NCBI RefSeq assembly: GCF_030403745.1 | Contig: NZ_JAQMWP010000015.1 | Coordinates: 62,001-126,000, forward strand | Direction: 5' to 3' | Length of the DNA stretch: 64,000 nt | DNA from: Streptomyces sp. S.PB5 | GTDB lineage: Bacteria; Actinomycetota; Actinomycetes; Streptomycetales; Streptomycetaceae | Shown: piece by piece, positions 9,385 through 17,118 of the stretch | Layout: each line of letters opens with the position of its first letter | How positions within the stretch are numbered: position 1 is the stretch's first letter | Notes under the pieces: generated by a model | What the model was told of the DNA's origin: nothing | Databases searched by the model: none | Seen by the model: the letters and a program-made list of their open reading frames with translations, nothing else | Program-made: the position numbers and the translations under genes

Positions 9385-10026
9385 ATGGTGAACACGTACC
9401 GCCCGGCCCTGCTCGTGAGTGGGGTCGCGCTGCTGGGGCTGCTGACCGCCTGCGGCGACGGCGGAGGCGACACGGCGGCCGCCCCGAGCACCCTGCCCGG
9501 TACCGCCGCTCCGGCCACCGGCGACGGGACGACGGCCGCCCCCTCGGTCGCACCGACCACCACGGCGCCCACGCCCTCCCCCGCCACCAGCACGACGGCC
9601 CGGCGGAGCGACCGCTGCCACACCTCCGAGCTGGAGGCCACGCTCGGCCGCAACGACCCGGGGGCGGGGCAGGAGAACTTCCCCGTGATCCTGACGAACA
9701 CCTCGTCGCGCACCTGCACCGTCCACGGCTACCCGGGTGCCGCGTTCGTCGACGCGTCCGGCAGGCAGCTGGGCCCCGATCCCGAGCGCACCCCCGCCAC
9801 CGCCACCACCCTGAAGCTGGCGCCGGGGCAGAACGCCTGGTCCGGGATCACCTTCGCCAACCCGGAGATCAGCGGCGCCCGTACCGCCAACCCTGACGCG
9901 CTGCTGGTGACACCGCCGGACGAGCGTGACCCGCTGAAGGTGTACTGGTCGGCCGGCGAGGTGCCGGTGTCGGGCAATGAGTCGACGGTGTTCATCACCG
10001 TGCTCGGCGAGGGTCCCGGCGCCTGA
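9385..10026 (+). CDS. DUF4232-type secreted lipoprotein
   Basis: The 213-residue protein begins with a lipoprotein signal peptide whose lipobox is LLTAC, so the mature N-terminal cysteine lies near residue 19. A Thr/Ala/Pro-rich linker (about 22-70) leads to a DUF4232-like beta-sandwich domain (CHTSELEATLG, then TNTSSRTCTVHGYPG). Such proteins are common on the Streptomyces cell surface and have no assigned function. It follows the kinase gene by 81 bp on the same strand and may be co-transcribed. The start is the ATG after GTGGAG. Confidence 0.87.
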   Translation: MVNTYRPALLVSGVALLGLLTACGDGGGDTAAAPSTLPGTAAPATGDGTTAAPSVAPTTTAPTPSPATSTTARRSDRCHTSELEATLGRNDPGAGQENFPVILTNTSSRTCTVHGYPGAAFVDASGRQLGPDPERTPATATTLKLAPGQNAWSGITFANPEISGARTANPDALLVTPPDERDPLKVYWSAGEVPVSGNESTVFITVLGEGPGA

Positions 10027-10102
10027 CCCGGCGGAGGAGTCTCTTACCTGGGCCTGTTTTGATGGAGGGGCACGGCCCGAACACGCTCCCGAAGGATCTC
10101 CG

Positions 10103-11359
10103 CTGAACACCCCCCTCGCCGAAACCCTGTCCATCGCTCTCCTCGTGGCCGTGCTCGCCTGGGCCGTGATCCGCCCGAAGGGGCTGCCGGAGGCCGTCCT
10201 CGCCGTCCCGGCGGCGGGGGCCGCGATCGCGATGGGGGCGATCTCGCCGGACCACGCGTGGGAGGAGATCGAGCGGCTCGCACCAGTGGTCGGCTTCCTC
10301 GCTGCGGTGCTGGTGCTCGCGCACTTCTGCGATGTCGAGGGGCTGTTCCGGGCCTGCGGGGCATGGATGGCCCGGCGGTCCGCCGGACGCCCCGGTCGGC
10401 TGCTGACCGCGGTGTTCGCACTCGCCTCCGCGATCACCGCGGTGCTCAGCCTGGACGCGACGGTGGTGCTGCTGACGCCGGTGGTGCTCGCCACCGCGGC
10501 CCGCAGCGGCGTCCGGGCCCGGCCGCACCTGTACGCCTGCGCGCACCTTTCGAACACCGCGTCCCTGCTGCTGCCGGTGTCCAATCTCACCAACCTGCTG
10601 GCGTTCGAGGCGAGCGGGCTGAGCTTCACCCGGTTCGCGGCGCTGATGGCGTTGCCGTGGCTGGTCGCCATCGGCGCCGAGTATCTGCTCTTCCGGCGCT
10701 TCTTCGCGGACGACCTCAAGGCGGCCGTCAGCACGCCCGACACCGGCGCGGCGCCGGAGCTGCCGGTGTTCGCGCTCGTCACCGTGGGGTGCACGCTGGC
10801 CGGGTTCGTCGTGGCGTCCGCGGTCGGTGTCGAGCCGGCGTGGGTGGCCCTGGTGGGTGCGCTGGTGCTGGCCGGGCGCGCGCTCCTGCGCCGTCAGGCC
10901 ACACCGCTGACGGTGGTGCGGTCGGCCGCGCCGGGCTTTCTGGCGTTCGTGCTGGCGCTCGGTGTGGTGGTGCGCGCGGTCGTCGACAACGGGCTCGCCG
11001 ACGCGCTGCGGCACGTCCTGCCCGGCGGCTCGGGCCTGGTGGCGCTGCTCGGCATCGCCGCGCTGGCCGCCGTGCTGGCGAACCTGATCAACAACCTGCC
11101 CGCGGTGCTGGTCCTGCTGCCGCTGACCGCCGCGGCCGGCCCCGGGGCGGTGCTCGCCGTGCTGATCGGGGTGAACATCGGGCCGAACCTGACGTACGCC
11201 GGGTCGCTGGCGACCCTGCTGTGGCGGCGCATCGTCCAGCGGCACGGCCAGACCGTCGGGCTCGGGGAGTTCACCCGGCTCGGTCTGCTCGCCGTACCTC
11301 TGGCGCTGGTCCCGGCCACGCTGGCGCTGTGGGCGTCACTGCAGCTCGTCGGGGCGTGA
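10103..11359 (+). CDS. ArsB/SLC13-like ion transporter, probable CTG start
   Basis: The polytopic protein has about 10-11 helices and resembles the ArsB/NhaD/SLC13 ion transporter superfamily, with repeated re-entrant-loop signatures such as LSLDATVVLLTPVVL, SNTASLLLPVSNLTN and NLINNLPAVLVLLPL. The first good translation site in frame is CTG at 10103 with GAAGGA six bases ahead. The only earlier in-frame ATG lies inside the previous gene, so CTG initiation is proposed, giving 418 residues. Arsenite or carboxylate export is possible. No arsR or arsC is adjacent, so the substrate is open. Confidence 0.82.
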   Translation: MNTPLAETLSIALLVAVLAWAVIRPKGLPEAVLAVPAAGAAIAMGAISPDHAWEEIERLAPVVGFLAAVLVLAHFCDVEGLFRACGAWMARRSAGRPGRLLTAVFALASAITAVLSLDATVVLLTPVVLATAARSGVRARPHLYACAHLSNTASLLLPVSNLTNLLAFEASGLSFTRFAALMALPWLVAIGAEYLLFRRFFADDLKAAVSTPDTGAAPELPVFALVTVGCTLAGFVVASAVGVEPAWVALVGALVLAGRALLRRQATPLTVVRSAAPGFLAFVLALGVVVRAVVDNGLADALRHVLPGGSGLVALLGIAALAAVLANLINNLPAVLVLLPLTAAAGPGAVLAVLIGVNIGPNLTYAGSLATLLWRRIVQRHGQTVGLGEFTRLGLLAVPLALVPATLALWASLQLVGA

Positions 11360-11400
11360 AGGTCCGGGGCGGGCAGGTACGGGGCAGGCAGGTCGGCCGG

Positions 11401-13362
11401 TCAGCGCCCGCCGCCGTAACCGCCGTACCCATAGCCGCCGTAACCACCGCCGTAGCCGTATCCGCCGCCGTACCAGCCACCGCCGCCGCCGTATCCGCCA
11501 CCCCCGTAGCCGCCGCCGTTCTGGCCGTCCCAGGAGCAGCTGTGGGTGTAGTAGCAGGACGGGTCGTCGGGGGACCAGCCCGTGGGCGTCGGCGGGGCGG
11601 CCGTGGGGGTCGGGGACGGTGTCGGTGAGGCCTTCCTGGACGCGGTCGGGGTGGGCGTGGCGACGGGGTCGCTCTTCGTGGTGTCGCTCTCGGCGGCCCA
11701 GTTGACCACCTCCATCTGGAGGTCGGTCCGTGAGGTGTCGAAGGCCCAGCGCTGGACGGCGACGTCGTCGCGGGTCTTGAGGACGAGGGCTCCCGTGCCG
11801 TCGGTGGCGGCGGGGGCCAGCGCCAGGTTCTGGTCCCCGCGCGGCACCAGGTTGCCCTGGAGGGTGAAGTCGTAGCGGATGTCCTCGGAGCCCGGTTCGT
11901 CGGCGCCCTCGCACGGGGCCAGCCGCACCGAGTAGCCGAGGCTGGAGTCCAGGCACAGGCCCGGGTCCGCGCCGCTGCGCAGCACCCCGCTGGTCTCGTA
12001 GGTCCACTGCTGGTCGCTCTTCGAGGAGCACTTGGCGAGCTCGGTCTCCGCGCCCTTGACGGCCTTTCCGCCCTCGACGCCCAGGCAGAGCCCGGAGTCG
12101 ACGTTGTGCAGGCGGCCGTGGAGCGTGCCCTGGGCCTGTCCGTCGGCTCCGGCCCAGGACGGGTCGGAGGTGGAGGATCTGCCCGAGCCGGTGTCGGGGG
12201 CTTCGGAGGCGTTCGCGCCGTCGGCGGCGTTCTCGTCCCCGCCTCCCGAGGCGGACCACAGCACCAGCGGGAGAACGACGAGCGCGCTGACGGTGACGAC
12301 GGCCGCGGTGAGGTTGCGGCGCCGGGCGGCGGCGCGGCGGGCGGCCTTGCGGGCCGTGCGGGTGGGGCAGGATCTGCGGGAGGCGCGGGGGCCGGCGGGT
12401 GCGTTGACAGGGGCATTCGGAGCCGCGTCCGGCGCCGTGTTCAGAGCCGCATTCGGAGCCGCGTTCGGAGCTGTGTCAGGGAGGGTGTCCGGGCTCAGGT
12501 CGAAGAAGGCCTCGCCCACGATGGCCACGGGCTGCGGCTGGGGCGGTGCCGCCTCCACCGGCGCCTCCCGGGCGGCGCGGCGGGACTCCGCGTAGGCGCG
12601 GCCGCCCCACCCGAGCACCGCCTCCGCCAGGGCGGTGCCGAGGCGGTCGTTGAACCGGTGCAGCTGGTCGGCGGTGTGCCGGCAGTGCTTGCAGCGGTCC
12701 AGGTGGGCACGGAGGTCGGGGTCGACATCGATGCCACCGCGGCGGTAGGTGACGTCGAGCATCCTGACGTAGCTGCGGCACTCCTGCTCGGGGGCGAGTT
12801 CGCGGTGCACGTGGAGGCATTCCTCGCGCAACCGCTCGCGGGCGCGGCCGAGTTCGACGCGGGCGTCCTCCTCCTCGAGGCCCAACAGCGCGGCCGGCAC
12901 CTCCAGTGGCTCGGCCTCGACCTCGCTGTGCCACAGCAGACAGCGGGCCGACTGGGGCACCCGCTGGAACGCGCCGGACAGCAGCAGCCGGTCGGCGGGC
13001 GGCAGCAACCGGGCCGCCGCGCGGTCGCCGTCCTCGATCCCGGAGCGCAGCTCGGGGTGGAGCTGTTCGCGTCTGCGGTCGCCGTCCCACTCGGCGGCGA
13101 TCCGGCGCACGGTGACCAGCAGTTGGGGACGCCACGCGGCCGTCGGCCCGTTCTGCCGCAGGGATTCCCCGAAAAGCCGGGTGAAGGCCGCGGTCGTGAG
13201 CATTCCGGCCGAACGCGGTCCGTCGGTGCACAGCCGGGCGTACGCGAAGGCCGCTTCCCAGTGCCGGTCGAGAAGTTCACCGACGGGGTGCAGCGCGGGC
13301 GCGGCCCCCGTCCACTTCTTCAGCTCGGCGCTGAGTTGTTCGTCCGTCGCGTCGACATTCAC
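11401..13362 (-). CDS. Sigma-like / zinc-finger / TM / ricin lectin fusion protein
   Basis: The 653-residue protein starts at a GTG preceded by GAGAGG. Residues about 15-110 resemble sigma-70 region 2 (RHWEAAFAYARLC, then WRPQLLVTVRRIAAEW). Residues about 130-200 resemble region 4 (VPQSARCLLWHSEVEAEP, then AALLGLEEEDARVEL). HLDRCKHC near residue 220 fits the Hx3Cx2C signature of zinc anti-sigma factors. An AAPN-rich linker precedes a membrane helix at about 348-370, an external ricin-type beta-trefoil (about 410-550) with LCLGVEGG and LCLDSSLG repeats, and a Ser/Thr/Pro tail ending in a Gly/Tyr-rich segment. It reads as a membrane protein with a sugar-binding outside and a transcription-factor-like inside. 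Whether the sigma part is active is unknown. Confidence 0.85.
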   Translation of the reverse strand: MNVDATDEQLSAELKKWTGAAPALHPVGELLDRHWEAAFAYARLCTDGPRSAGMLTTAAFTRLFGESLRQNGPTAAWRPQLLVTVRRIAAEWDGDRRREQLHPELRSGIEDGDRAAARLLPPADRLLLSGAFQRVPQSARCLLWHSEVEAEPLEVPAALLGLEEEDARVELGRARERLREECLHVHRELAPEQECRSYVRMLDVTYRRGGIDVDPDLRAHLDRCKHCRHTADQLHRFNDRLGTALAEAVLGWGGRAYAESRRAAREAPVEAAPPQPQPVAIVGEAFFDLSPDTLPDTAPNAAPNAALNTAPDAAPNAPVNAPAGPRASRRSCPTRTARKAARRAAARRRNLTAAVVTVSALVVLPLVLWSASGGGDENAADGANASEAPDTGSGRSSTSDPSWAGADGQAQGTLHGRLHNVDSGLCLGVEGGKAVKGAETELAKCSSKSDQQWTYETSGVLRSGADPGLCLDSSLGYSVRLAPCEGADEPGSEDIRYDFTLQGNLVPRGDQNLALAPAATDGTGALVLKTRDDVAVQRWAFDTSRTDLQMEVVNWAAESDTTKSDPVATPTPTASRKASPTPSPTPTAAPPTPTGWSPDDPSCYYTHSCSWDGQNGGGYGGGGYGGGGGWYGGGYGYGGGYGGYGYGGYGGGR

Positions 13363-13712
13363 GGCTGCATTCCTCTCGGGGGCATACCAAACAAAGTCCA
13401 TACCAAGGGGTATGCGGTCCCGCCGACGGCTGCTCTTTTGAAGCGTGGGGGACGTACGGGAGCGGTCAAGGCGGGCAGGTCCACTATTGTCCGCACGCCG
13501 ACAAGGCATAACCTTTGCACAGGTCAGCGAGATGTAACAAGAGATCATTCAGTTTTGTGCATTGCGTGCGCAGCAACCGATATTGACGGTGCGTCAATAC
13601 CCGGAGCGGCCCATGACGCCTTAACGACACGGCTCTTGGGAATCACTTTCACCAGGCGATGGCCGAAACCATTGAAAGACCACTCCACCCCGCATACGGC
13701 CGTCCGCGCACG
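13363..13712. promoter_or_regulatory. 350-bp lower-GC promoter region of the ricin fusion gene
   Basis: This gap lies between the AraC stop and the ricin-fusion start, both on the minus strand. It is visibly AT-richer than its surroundings and holds no convincing gene. An inverted repeat, TATTGACG-gtg-CGTCAATA, lies at 13581-13599. Both arms read TTGACG outward, so it may be an operator or contain a -35 element. Confidence 0.5.
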
Positions 13713-14639
13713 TCACGTCCCAACCATTGGGCGGCCCGCGCGGTACTCACCGGGCGTCATACCGAATCGCTCGCGGAAGACGCGATGGAAATGGAAGGGG
13801 CTCACAAAGCCCGAGGCCACGGCGACCCGTTCCACCGACAGACCGGTGCCTTCGAGCAGTCGCGCGGCGTGCCGCAGCCGTGCCTCGCGCAGTGCCCGCA
13901 TCGGCGACTGGCCGAGCTGCCGGGTGAAGAGATGGGCCAGCCGGGAGGGCGACAGCGCGACCTGCGCGGCGAGCGAGTCGACGGTGTGCGGGGCGCCCGG
14001 GTCGGCGGCGAGGAGTTCCTGCACCCGCTGGATGCGCGGGTCGAGGCCGGGCCGGTGCGCCGGCTCCCGGGCGCCTGCGGCCGTCAGCAGGACGATCTCC
14101 TCCAGTGCGCACAGGGCGAGTTCGCGGGCGGCGCTGTCGTGCGCCACGGCGACCCGGTCGTCGGTGCCGGGCGCCGGTTCCCCGGCGTCCGGCGATCCCG
14201 AGGCGCCCGGCCCGCGTGCGTCGGCGAGCATCCGGCAAAACGCCGCCTCGACCCGGTCGTGCGGCGTGGCCGGGGCCGCGGGGACGACGTACATCCCGTC
14301 GCCGCTGTCGTACGGGCCCAGCCAGGGCAGCCACGACGGCCGGGCCTGGCAGTGCACCCACCAGAACTGCCAGTGGCCGGCGCCCGGTTCGACGCCGTAC
14401 GCGTGCGGGACACCCGGCCCGAGCACCACCAGATCACCTGCGCCTGCCCGGGTGGTGTTCGCGCCCTGCCGCAGTCGCCCCCGGCCTCGCACGGTCCAGG
14501 TGAACAGCCAGCTGGCCGAGCCCTGCGGACGGCTGATGTCGTATCCCGGCGCCTCCTCGAAGCGGCCGAGCACCACGAGGCCCGGCGGAGGTGCGGGGAT
14601 GCCGGGTGCAGCAGTCCCAGATAGTTCGTCAGCGGTCAT
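13713..14639 (-). CDS. AraC-family transcriptional regulator
   Basis: The 308-residue protein is started at the second of two adjacent ATGs because GGAGG lies six bases before it and touches the first. An N-terminal cupin-like ligand domain (LVVLGPGVPHAYG) is followed by a C-terminal pair of AraC helix-turn-helix motifs (VDSLAAQVALSPSRLAHLF and VERVAVASGFVSPFHFHRVF). It diverges from the phytanoyl-CoA dioxygenase gene with a 69-bp gap and probably controls that gene and itself. This arrangement is common for regulators of single dioxygenases. Confidence 0.92.
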   Translation of the reverse strand: MTADELSGTAAPGIPAPPPGLVVLGRFEEAPGYDISRPQGSASWLFTWTVRGRGRLRQGANTTRAGAGDLVVLGPGVPHAYGVEPGAGHWQFWWVHCQARPSWLPWLGPYDSGDGMYVVPAAPATPHDRVEAAFCRMLADARGPGASGSPDAGEPAPGTDDRVAVAHDSAARELALCALEEIVLLTAAGAREPAHRPGLDPRIQRVQELLAADPGAPHTVDSLAAQVALSPSRLAHLFTRQLGQSPMRALREARLRHAARLLEGTGLSVERVAVASGFVSPFHFHRVFRERFGMTPGEYRAGRPMVGT

Positions 14640-14708
14640 GGACATCCTCCGGATGGCTTCTGCTACCTAGCGTTACACACAAAGGACACCCGAGCGAGGA
14701 GTCAGCGG

Positions 14709-15515
14709 ATGACAGTCACAGGCAGTGCCACCGTCATGACCGAGGACCGGCTCCGGCAGTTCCGGGAGGACGGCTTCACCGTCGTACGGGAACTGTTCGG
14801 ACAGGACGAGATCGACCGGCTGTGCGACGAGTTCGCGGCGCTGCACGCGGCCGGGCCGGTGCGCGGGCACTTCGAGCCGCGGGGCGGTACGGACCCGTTG
14901 GGGGTGTATCCGCGGGTGATGCAGCCGCACGAGATCAACTCCCTCGCGCGGGAGGTGCTGCTCGACGCGCGGCTGCGGGAGGTGCTGGAGACGCTGTTCG
15001 GCGAGGAGGTGCTGGCCGCGCAGAGCATGTTCTACTTCAAGCCGCCCAGGGCGCGGGGGCAGGCGCTGCACCAGGACAACTTCTATCTGCGGGTCGAGCC
15101 GGGGACATGCGTGGCGGCCTGGGTGGCGTGCGATGTGATCGACCGGGAGAACGGGGGCCTGGAGGTCGTTCCCGGGACGCACCGGATGGATCTGTTCTGT
15201 CCCGAGGAGGCGGACGAGGGCGTGTCGTTCGCCCGGGAGTACGTGCCGCCGCCGGCGGGGCTGGCCACGGTGCCGGTGGACATGACGCCCGGGGACGTCC
15301 TGTTCTTCAACGGGAGTCTGGTGCACGGCTCGCAGCCGAACCGCACCGAGGGGAGGTTCCGGCGGTCGTTCATCGGCCACTACGTGGGCGCTTCCGCCGA
15401 GCGGATCGGGGAGTACTACCGGACGCGGACCATGCGCGGGGAGCGCGTCGTACTGCCTCAGAGCGAAGGCGCGGGTCCGTGCGGTACGGAGTTCGCACCG
15501 CACGGACCCCACTAG
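14709..15515 (+). CDS. Phytanoyl-CoA dioxygenase (PhyH) family Fe(II)/2-oxoglutarate oxygenase
   Basis: The 268-residue protein is a double-stranded beta-helix oxygenase. The facial triad is readable: H121 and D123 in LHQDNFYLRV and the distal H206 in LVHGSQPN, with a conserved RRSFIGHY segment after it. FYFKPP and NGGLEVVPGTHRMDLF are family-typical. It should use Fe(II), O2 and 2-oxoglutarate to hydroxylate a small substrate that the sequence does not identify. The 3' end overlaps a 13-bp hairpin and the first unit of a 20-bp tandem repeat. Confidence 0.93.
   Translation: MTVTGSATVMTEDRLRQFREDGFTVVRELFGQDEIDRLCDEFAALHAAGPVRGHFEPRGGTDPLGVYPRVMQPHEINSLAREVLLDARLREVLETLFGEEVLAAQSMFYFKPPRARGQALHQDNFYLRVEPGTCVAAWVACDVIDRENGGLEVVPGTHRMDLFCPEEADEGVSFAREYVPPPAGLATVPVDMTPGDVLFFNGSLVHGSQPNRTEGRFRRSFIGHYVGASAERIGEYYRTRTMRGERVVLPQSEGAGPCGTEFAPHGPH
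15473..15509 (+). terminator. 13-bp perfect hairpin at the 3' end of the PhyH gene
   Basis: GGGTCCGTGCGGT at 15473-15485 is matched exactly by its inverse complement at 15497-15509, with an 11-base loop. It lies inside the last 14 codons. No U-tract follows, which is usual for Streptomyces terminators. The right arm falls within tandem repeat unit 1, and unit 5 could pair with the same left arm. Confidence 0.6.
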
Positions 15516-15598
15516 AAACGCGCGGGCCCCACAGGAGACGCGCGGGCCCCACTGGAGACGCACGGGCCCCACTGGAGACGCACGGACCCCGCTGGAAG
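15499..15598. repeat. Five tandem copies of a 20-bp repeat
   Basis: Five consecutive 20-bp units begin at 15499, 15519, 15539, 15559 and 15579. The consensus is CGCACGGGCCCCACTGGAGA with one to four changes per unit. The array occupies the convergent gap between PhyH (whose stop is in unit 1) and the aldo/keto reductase (stop at 15602). Each unit contains GGRCCCC, so some copies carry a GGGCCC palindrome every two helical turns. Confidence 0.95.
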
Positions 15599-15601
15599 CG
15601 G

Positions 15602-16570
15602 TCAGTGCCCCACGATCGGACGTGCCGTGTAGGGCTGTTCCAGCTCCTCGGCCTCCTTATCGCTGAGCTCCAGCTCCACCGCGGCCACCGCGTCCTCGAT
15701 GTGATGCGGCTTGGCGGCGCCCACGATCGGCGCCGCCACCGTGTCCTGCCGCAGCAGCCACGCGAGGGCGACCTGGGCGCGCGGCACGCCCCGGTCGTCC
15801 GCGATGCGGGTGACGGCCTCGACGATGGTGCGGTCGCTCTCCAGGTAGAGGCGGCCGCCGAAGTTGTCGCCCGCGCTCCGTTCGGTGACGGTGCCCCAGT
15901 CACGGGTCAGACGGCCGCGGGCCAGCGGGCTCCAGGGCAGTGCGCTCACCCCCTGGTCCGCGCACAGGGGCAGCATCTCGCGCTCCTCCTCGCGGTAGAG
16001 GAGGTTGTAGTGGTTCTGCATGGAGACGAACTTGGTCCAGCCGTGCCGCTCCGCCGTGTACTGCATCTTGGAGAACTGCCAGGCGTACATCGAACTGGCC
16101 CCGATGTAGCGGACCTTGCCCGCCTTGACCAGGTCGTGCAGAGCCTCCATCGTCTCCTCGACGGGGGTGTGGGAGTCGTAGCGGTGGATCTGATAGAGGT
16201 CGACGTAGTCCGTGCCGAGGCGGCTCAGGCTGTGGTCGATCTCGGACAGGATCGCCTTGCGGGACAGACCGCCGCCGTTGGGGCCGGGGCGCATCCGGCC
16301 GTTCACCTTGGTCGCGAGGACGATCTCGTCGCGGTTCGCGAAGTCCCGCAGCGCCTTGCCGACGATCTCCTCGCTGGTGCCGTCGGAGTACACGTTCGCC
16401 GTGTCGAAGAAGTTGACGCCGGCGTCCAGTGCCTGCCGGATCAGGGGACGCGAGGCCTCCTCGTCTAGGGTCCACTCGTGGACGCCGCGGTCGGGCAGGC
16501 CGTAGGTCATGCACCCCAGACAGATCCGCGACACGTCCAGGCCGGTCGAACCGAGCTTCACGTACTGCAT
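15602..16570 (-). CDS. Aldo/keto reductase
   Basis: The 322-residue (beta/alpha)8 NADPH-dependent reductase carries the family tetrad in recognisable places: the Asp and Tyr in FFDTANVYSDG, the lysine in VLATKVNG, and the His in DLYQIHRYD. The C-terminal LRQDTVAAPIVGAAK segment contacts the cofactor phosphate in this family. The sequence is closest in style to the YakC/IolS-like bacterial group that reduces small aldehydes or ketones. It diverges from the LuxR remnant and converges on PhyH across the tandem repeat. Confidence 0.94.
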   Translation of the reverse strand: MQYVKLGSTGLDVSRICLGCMTYGLPDRGVHEWTLDEEASRPLIRQALDAGVNFFDTANVYSDGTSEEIVGKALRDFANRDEIVLATKVNGRMRPGPNGGGLSRKAILSEIDHSLSRLGTDYVDLYQIHRYDSHTPVEETMEALHDLVKAGKVRYIGASSMYAWQFSKMQYTAERHGWTKFVSMQNHYNLLYREEEREMLPLCADQGVSALPWSPLARGRLTRDWGTVTERSAGDNFGGRLYLESDRTIVEAVTRIADDRGVPRAQVALAWLLRQDTVAAPIVGAAKPHHIEDAVAAVELELSDKEAEELEQPYTARPIVGH

Positions 16571-16679
16571 CGTTGCTGCTCCCGCCTTTCCCGGTGGTAG
16601 GTAAAGGAGCGTACGGCGTCACCGGGGCCCAGGGTTCAACCTGCCGTCGGCGCCTCGGGCTTTCCTGAAGGGCGTTCAC

Positions 16680-17012
16680 GTGATCCCTGACGGGCGGGTC
16701 AGGGAACGGCAAGAGCTCGAAGCTCTGGTGTCCGCCCCGCGGGATGGGCTGAGCCGGGTCGTGCTGCTGCGCGGTGACGCCGGCAACGGGAAGGTCGCAC
16801 CGCCCGCCGCCCAGCACAAGGCGCTCCGGGGGCGTGCGGGCTCGCCGACGGACCGCCGCCGGACCGGTTCCTGATGGGGCTCACCACCCTCACCCTCCTC
16901 GCGGAGATCGCCGTGCAGCTGTTCATCAGCGCGAGCACCGTCGACCACCGCCTGCGGAAGATCTTCCGGAAGCTCGATGTGCGGTCCCGGCGGCAGCTGA
17001 GGGAGACGCCCG
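16680..17012 (+). pseudogene. Remnant of a large ATPase LuxR (LAL) regulator
   Basis: Two pieces survive in different frames. From a GTG at 16680 the frame reads VRERQELEALVSAP and VVLLRGDAGNGK, which matches the N-terminus and Walker A of LAL regulators. From about 16900 another frame reads EIAVQLFISASTVDHRLRKI and FRKLDVRSRRQLRE, the C-terminal LuxR helix-turn-helix. The roughly 800 residues normally between them are missing. The gene is therefore decayed by a large internal deletion plus a frame change. The surrounding reductase and hydrolases may once have been its targets. Confidence 0.8.
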
Positions 17013-17106
17013 GGCCCCGAGACAGGTCACGACTACGCGTTTCACGGGGTTCGGGGACACCGCCCGCCGGACGAGGATCGGTGGCGTCGGACAACGTCTC
17101 GCAGAC

Positions 17107-17118
17107 GGGAGCGCTCCC
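17107..17118. promoter_or_regulatory. CebR-box-like palindrome at a start codon
   Basis: GGGAGCGCTCCC is identical to the core of the CebR box at 4690, and 13 of 14 positions of the full box match (the first base is C instead of T). It ends directly against the ATG of the next gene, and its GGGAG half also serves as the ribosome binding site. A regulatory role is possible, but the match could come from the ribosome site alone. Confidence 0.45.

Noticed and set aside
8146..10794. An 882-codon minus-strand frame
   Set aside because: It runs antisense across the kinase, the lipoprotein and the ArsB-like gene and shows only shadow composition.
11410..11520. Dense short repeats that could suggest a repeat array
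   Set aside because: They encode the Gly/Tyr-rich tail of the ricin fusion protein, so the repeats are explained by coding.
12410..12490. Short direct repeats (GAGCCGCATTCG type)
   Set aside because: They encode the AAPN linker of the same protein and need no separate explanation.
12106..14670. An 854-codon plus-strand frame
   Set aside because: It covers the ricin fusion and AraC genes on the opposite strand and has no recognisable domain.
15499..15598. The tandem repeat as a CRISPR array
   Set aside because: Units are directly adjacent with no spacers, and there are no cas genes.
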